DNA of 6,602 nucleotides from Clostridiales bacterium (lineage in GTDB: Bacteria; Bacillota_A; Clostridia; Saccharofermentanales; Saccharofermentanaceae): assembly GCA_024695545.1 (NCBI GenBank), contig JAILHZ010000188.1, forward strand, positions 1-6,602, read 5' to 3'. Position numbers and translations under genes: made by a program. Shown here in pieces: positions 6,267-6,602 of the stretch; the stretch's first letter is position 1, and every line of letters starts with the position of its first letter. The notes under the pieces are model-generated. The model saw nothing but the letters and a program-made list of their open reading frames with translations, was not told the DNA's origin and searched no databases.

Positions 6267-6295
6267 ACTATACTACTACTTACCTACTATGTCAA
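6267..6295 (-). promoter_or_regulatory. Strong sigma-A promoter for the dehydrogenase leader
   Basis: The minus strand reads TTGACA (6295-6290), a 17-nt spacer, then TATAGT (6272-6267). The -35 box is perfect and the -10 differs from consensus at one base. An AT-rich stretch lies directly upstream of the -35. The spacer contains two TAGTAG copies 11 bp apart, about one helical turn, and an 8-bp palindrome AGTTAACT (6262-6269) overlaps the -10; either could be an operator. The predicted start is near 6260, only about 60 nt after the stop of the preceding gene. Confidence 0.85.
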
Positions 6296-6319
6296 TGGGT
6301 AAATAGATTATTTTATCAA

Positions 6320-6602
6320 TCATCCTTCTTCCATTTCATGCTGAATAAGATCTTCGCTGTCCGCCATCGCCTGAAGCGTCTGCTCGAGGAGCTCATCCAG
6401 TTCCCATCCGAGCTGGGAAGCACCCCGTTCGATCACTTCGCGGGAGCATCCTGCGGCAAATCCCTTGCTCTTATATTTCTTTTTCAGGGATTTCAGCTCC
6501 ATATCCTTTGTGCTCTTAGAGGGGCGCATCAGTGCGGCCGCCCAGATCAGTCCGGTCAGTTCATCCGCCGCGAAAAGCACTTTTTCCATTTCATGTACCG
6601 GC
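6320..6602 (-). CDS. HD-domain phosphohydrolase family protein, C-terminal part (N-terminus outside window)
   Basis: The frame is open to the right edge and gives 93 codons ending in TGA; the ATG at 6589 is internal, since codons for Pro-Val-His-Glu precede it in frame. The segment FAADELTGLIWAAALMRP followed by SKSTKDMELKSLKKKYKSK and GFAAGCSREVI closely resembles the C-terminal half of small metal-dependent HD phosphohydrolases common in Clostridia. The HD metal-binding motif itself would lie upstream and cannot be checked. The protein is probably soluble and its substrate is unknown. No clear terminator separates its stop from the next promoter 25 nt away, so some read-through into the leader is likely. 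Confidence 0.72.
   Translation of the reverse strand, partial: PVHEMEKVLFAADELTGLIWAAALMRPSKSTKDMELKSLKKKYKSKGFAAGCSREVIERGASQLGWELDELLEQTLQAMADSEDLIQHEMEEG

Overview
All recognisable genes in this window lie on the minus strand, so transcription runs from high to low coordinates. The moderate GC content, strong Shine-Dalgarno sequences (AGGAG, AAGGAG, AGGTGA) and sigma-A promoters point to a low-to-moderate GC Firmicute. The protein families (a clostridial-type LUD protein, a YqhD/BDH-like iron alcohol dehydrogenase, a clostridial-type HD phosphohydrolase tail and a CtpE-like P-type ATPase) suggest a Clostridia member, perhaps Lachnospiraceae. That placement is inference from family resemblance, not from a marker gene.

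Layout in transcription order. (1) 6602-6320: the C-terminal 93 codons of an HD-family phosphohydrolase, cut by the window edge. (2) 6295-5988: a strong promoter (TTGACA, 17 nt, TATAGT) followed by a leader of about 270 nt. The leader holds several hairpins and a 35-codon Cys-containing small ORF with a good Shine-Dalgarno, and ends in a canonical intrinsic terminator about 100 nt before the next gene. (3) 5883-4723: an iron-containing alcohol dehydrogenase with all four metal ligands. (4) 4626-4072: a 184-aa protein with a CxxC motif resembling the AhpD/carboxymuconolactone decarboxylase group. The 96-nt gap between genes 3 and 4 carries repeated CCCGGG-centred palindromes. (5) 4071-3843: a non-coding gap with a perfect 18-bp inverted repeat and an extended -10 promoter. 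(6) 3842-1: a compact three-gene operon encoding a small membrane protein of unknown function, a LUD-domain protein and a CtpE-like cation P-type ATPase. The ATPase runs off the left edge after 809 codons, with nearly all expected domains present.

The window has two transcription units. The dehydrogenase/CxxC-protein unit looks like an aldehyde- or alcohol-handling pair. The promoter, small ORF and terminator upstream of it suggest control by transcription attenuation or by a so far unnamed RNA element; this is the most interesting part of the window. The second unit joins a membrane protein, a LUD protein and an ion pump. Its spacings (27 and 21 nt) imply co-transcription, but the sequence does not reveal a shared function. 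No tRNA, rRNA, CRISPR array, insertion sequence or transposase was seen.
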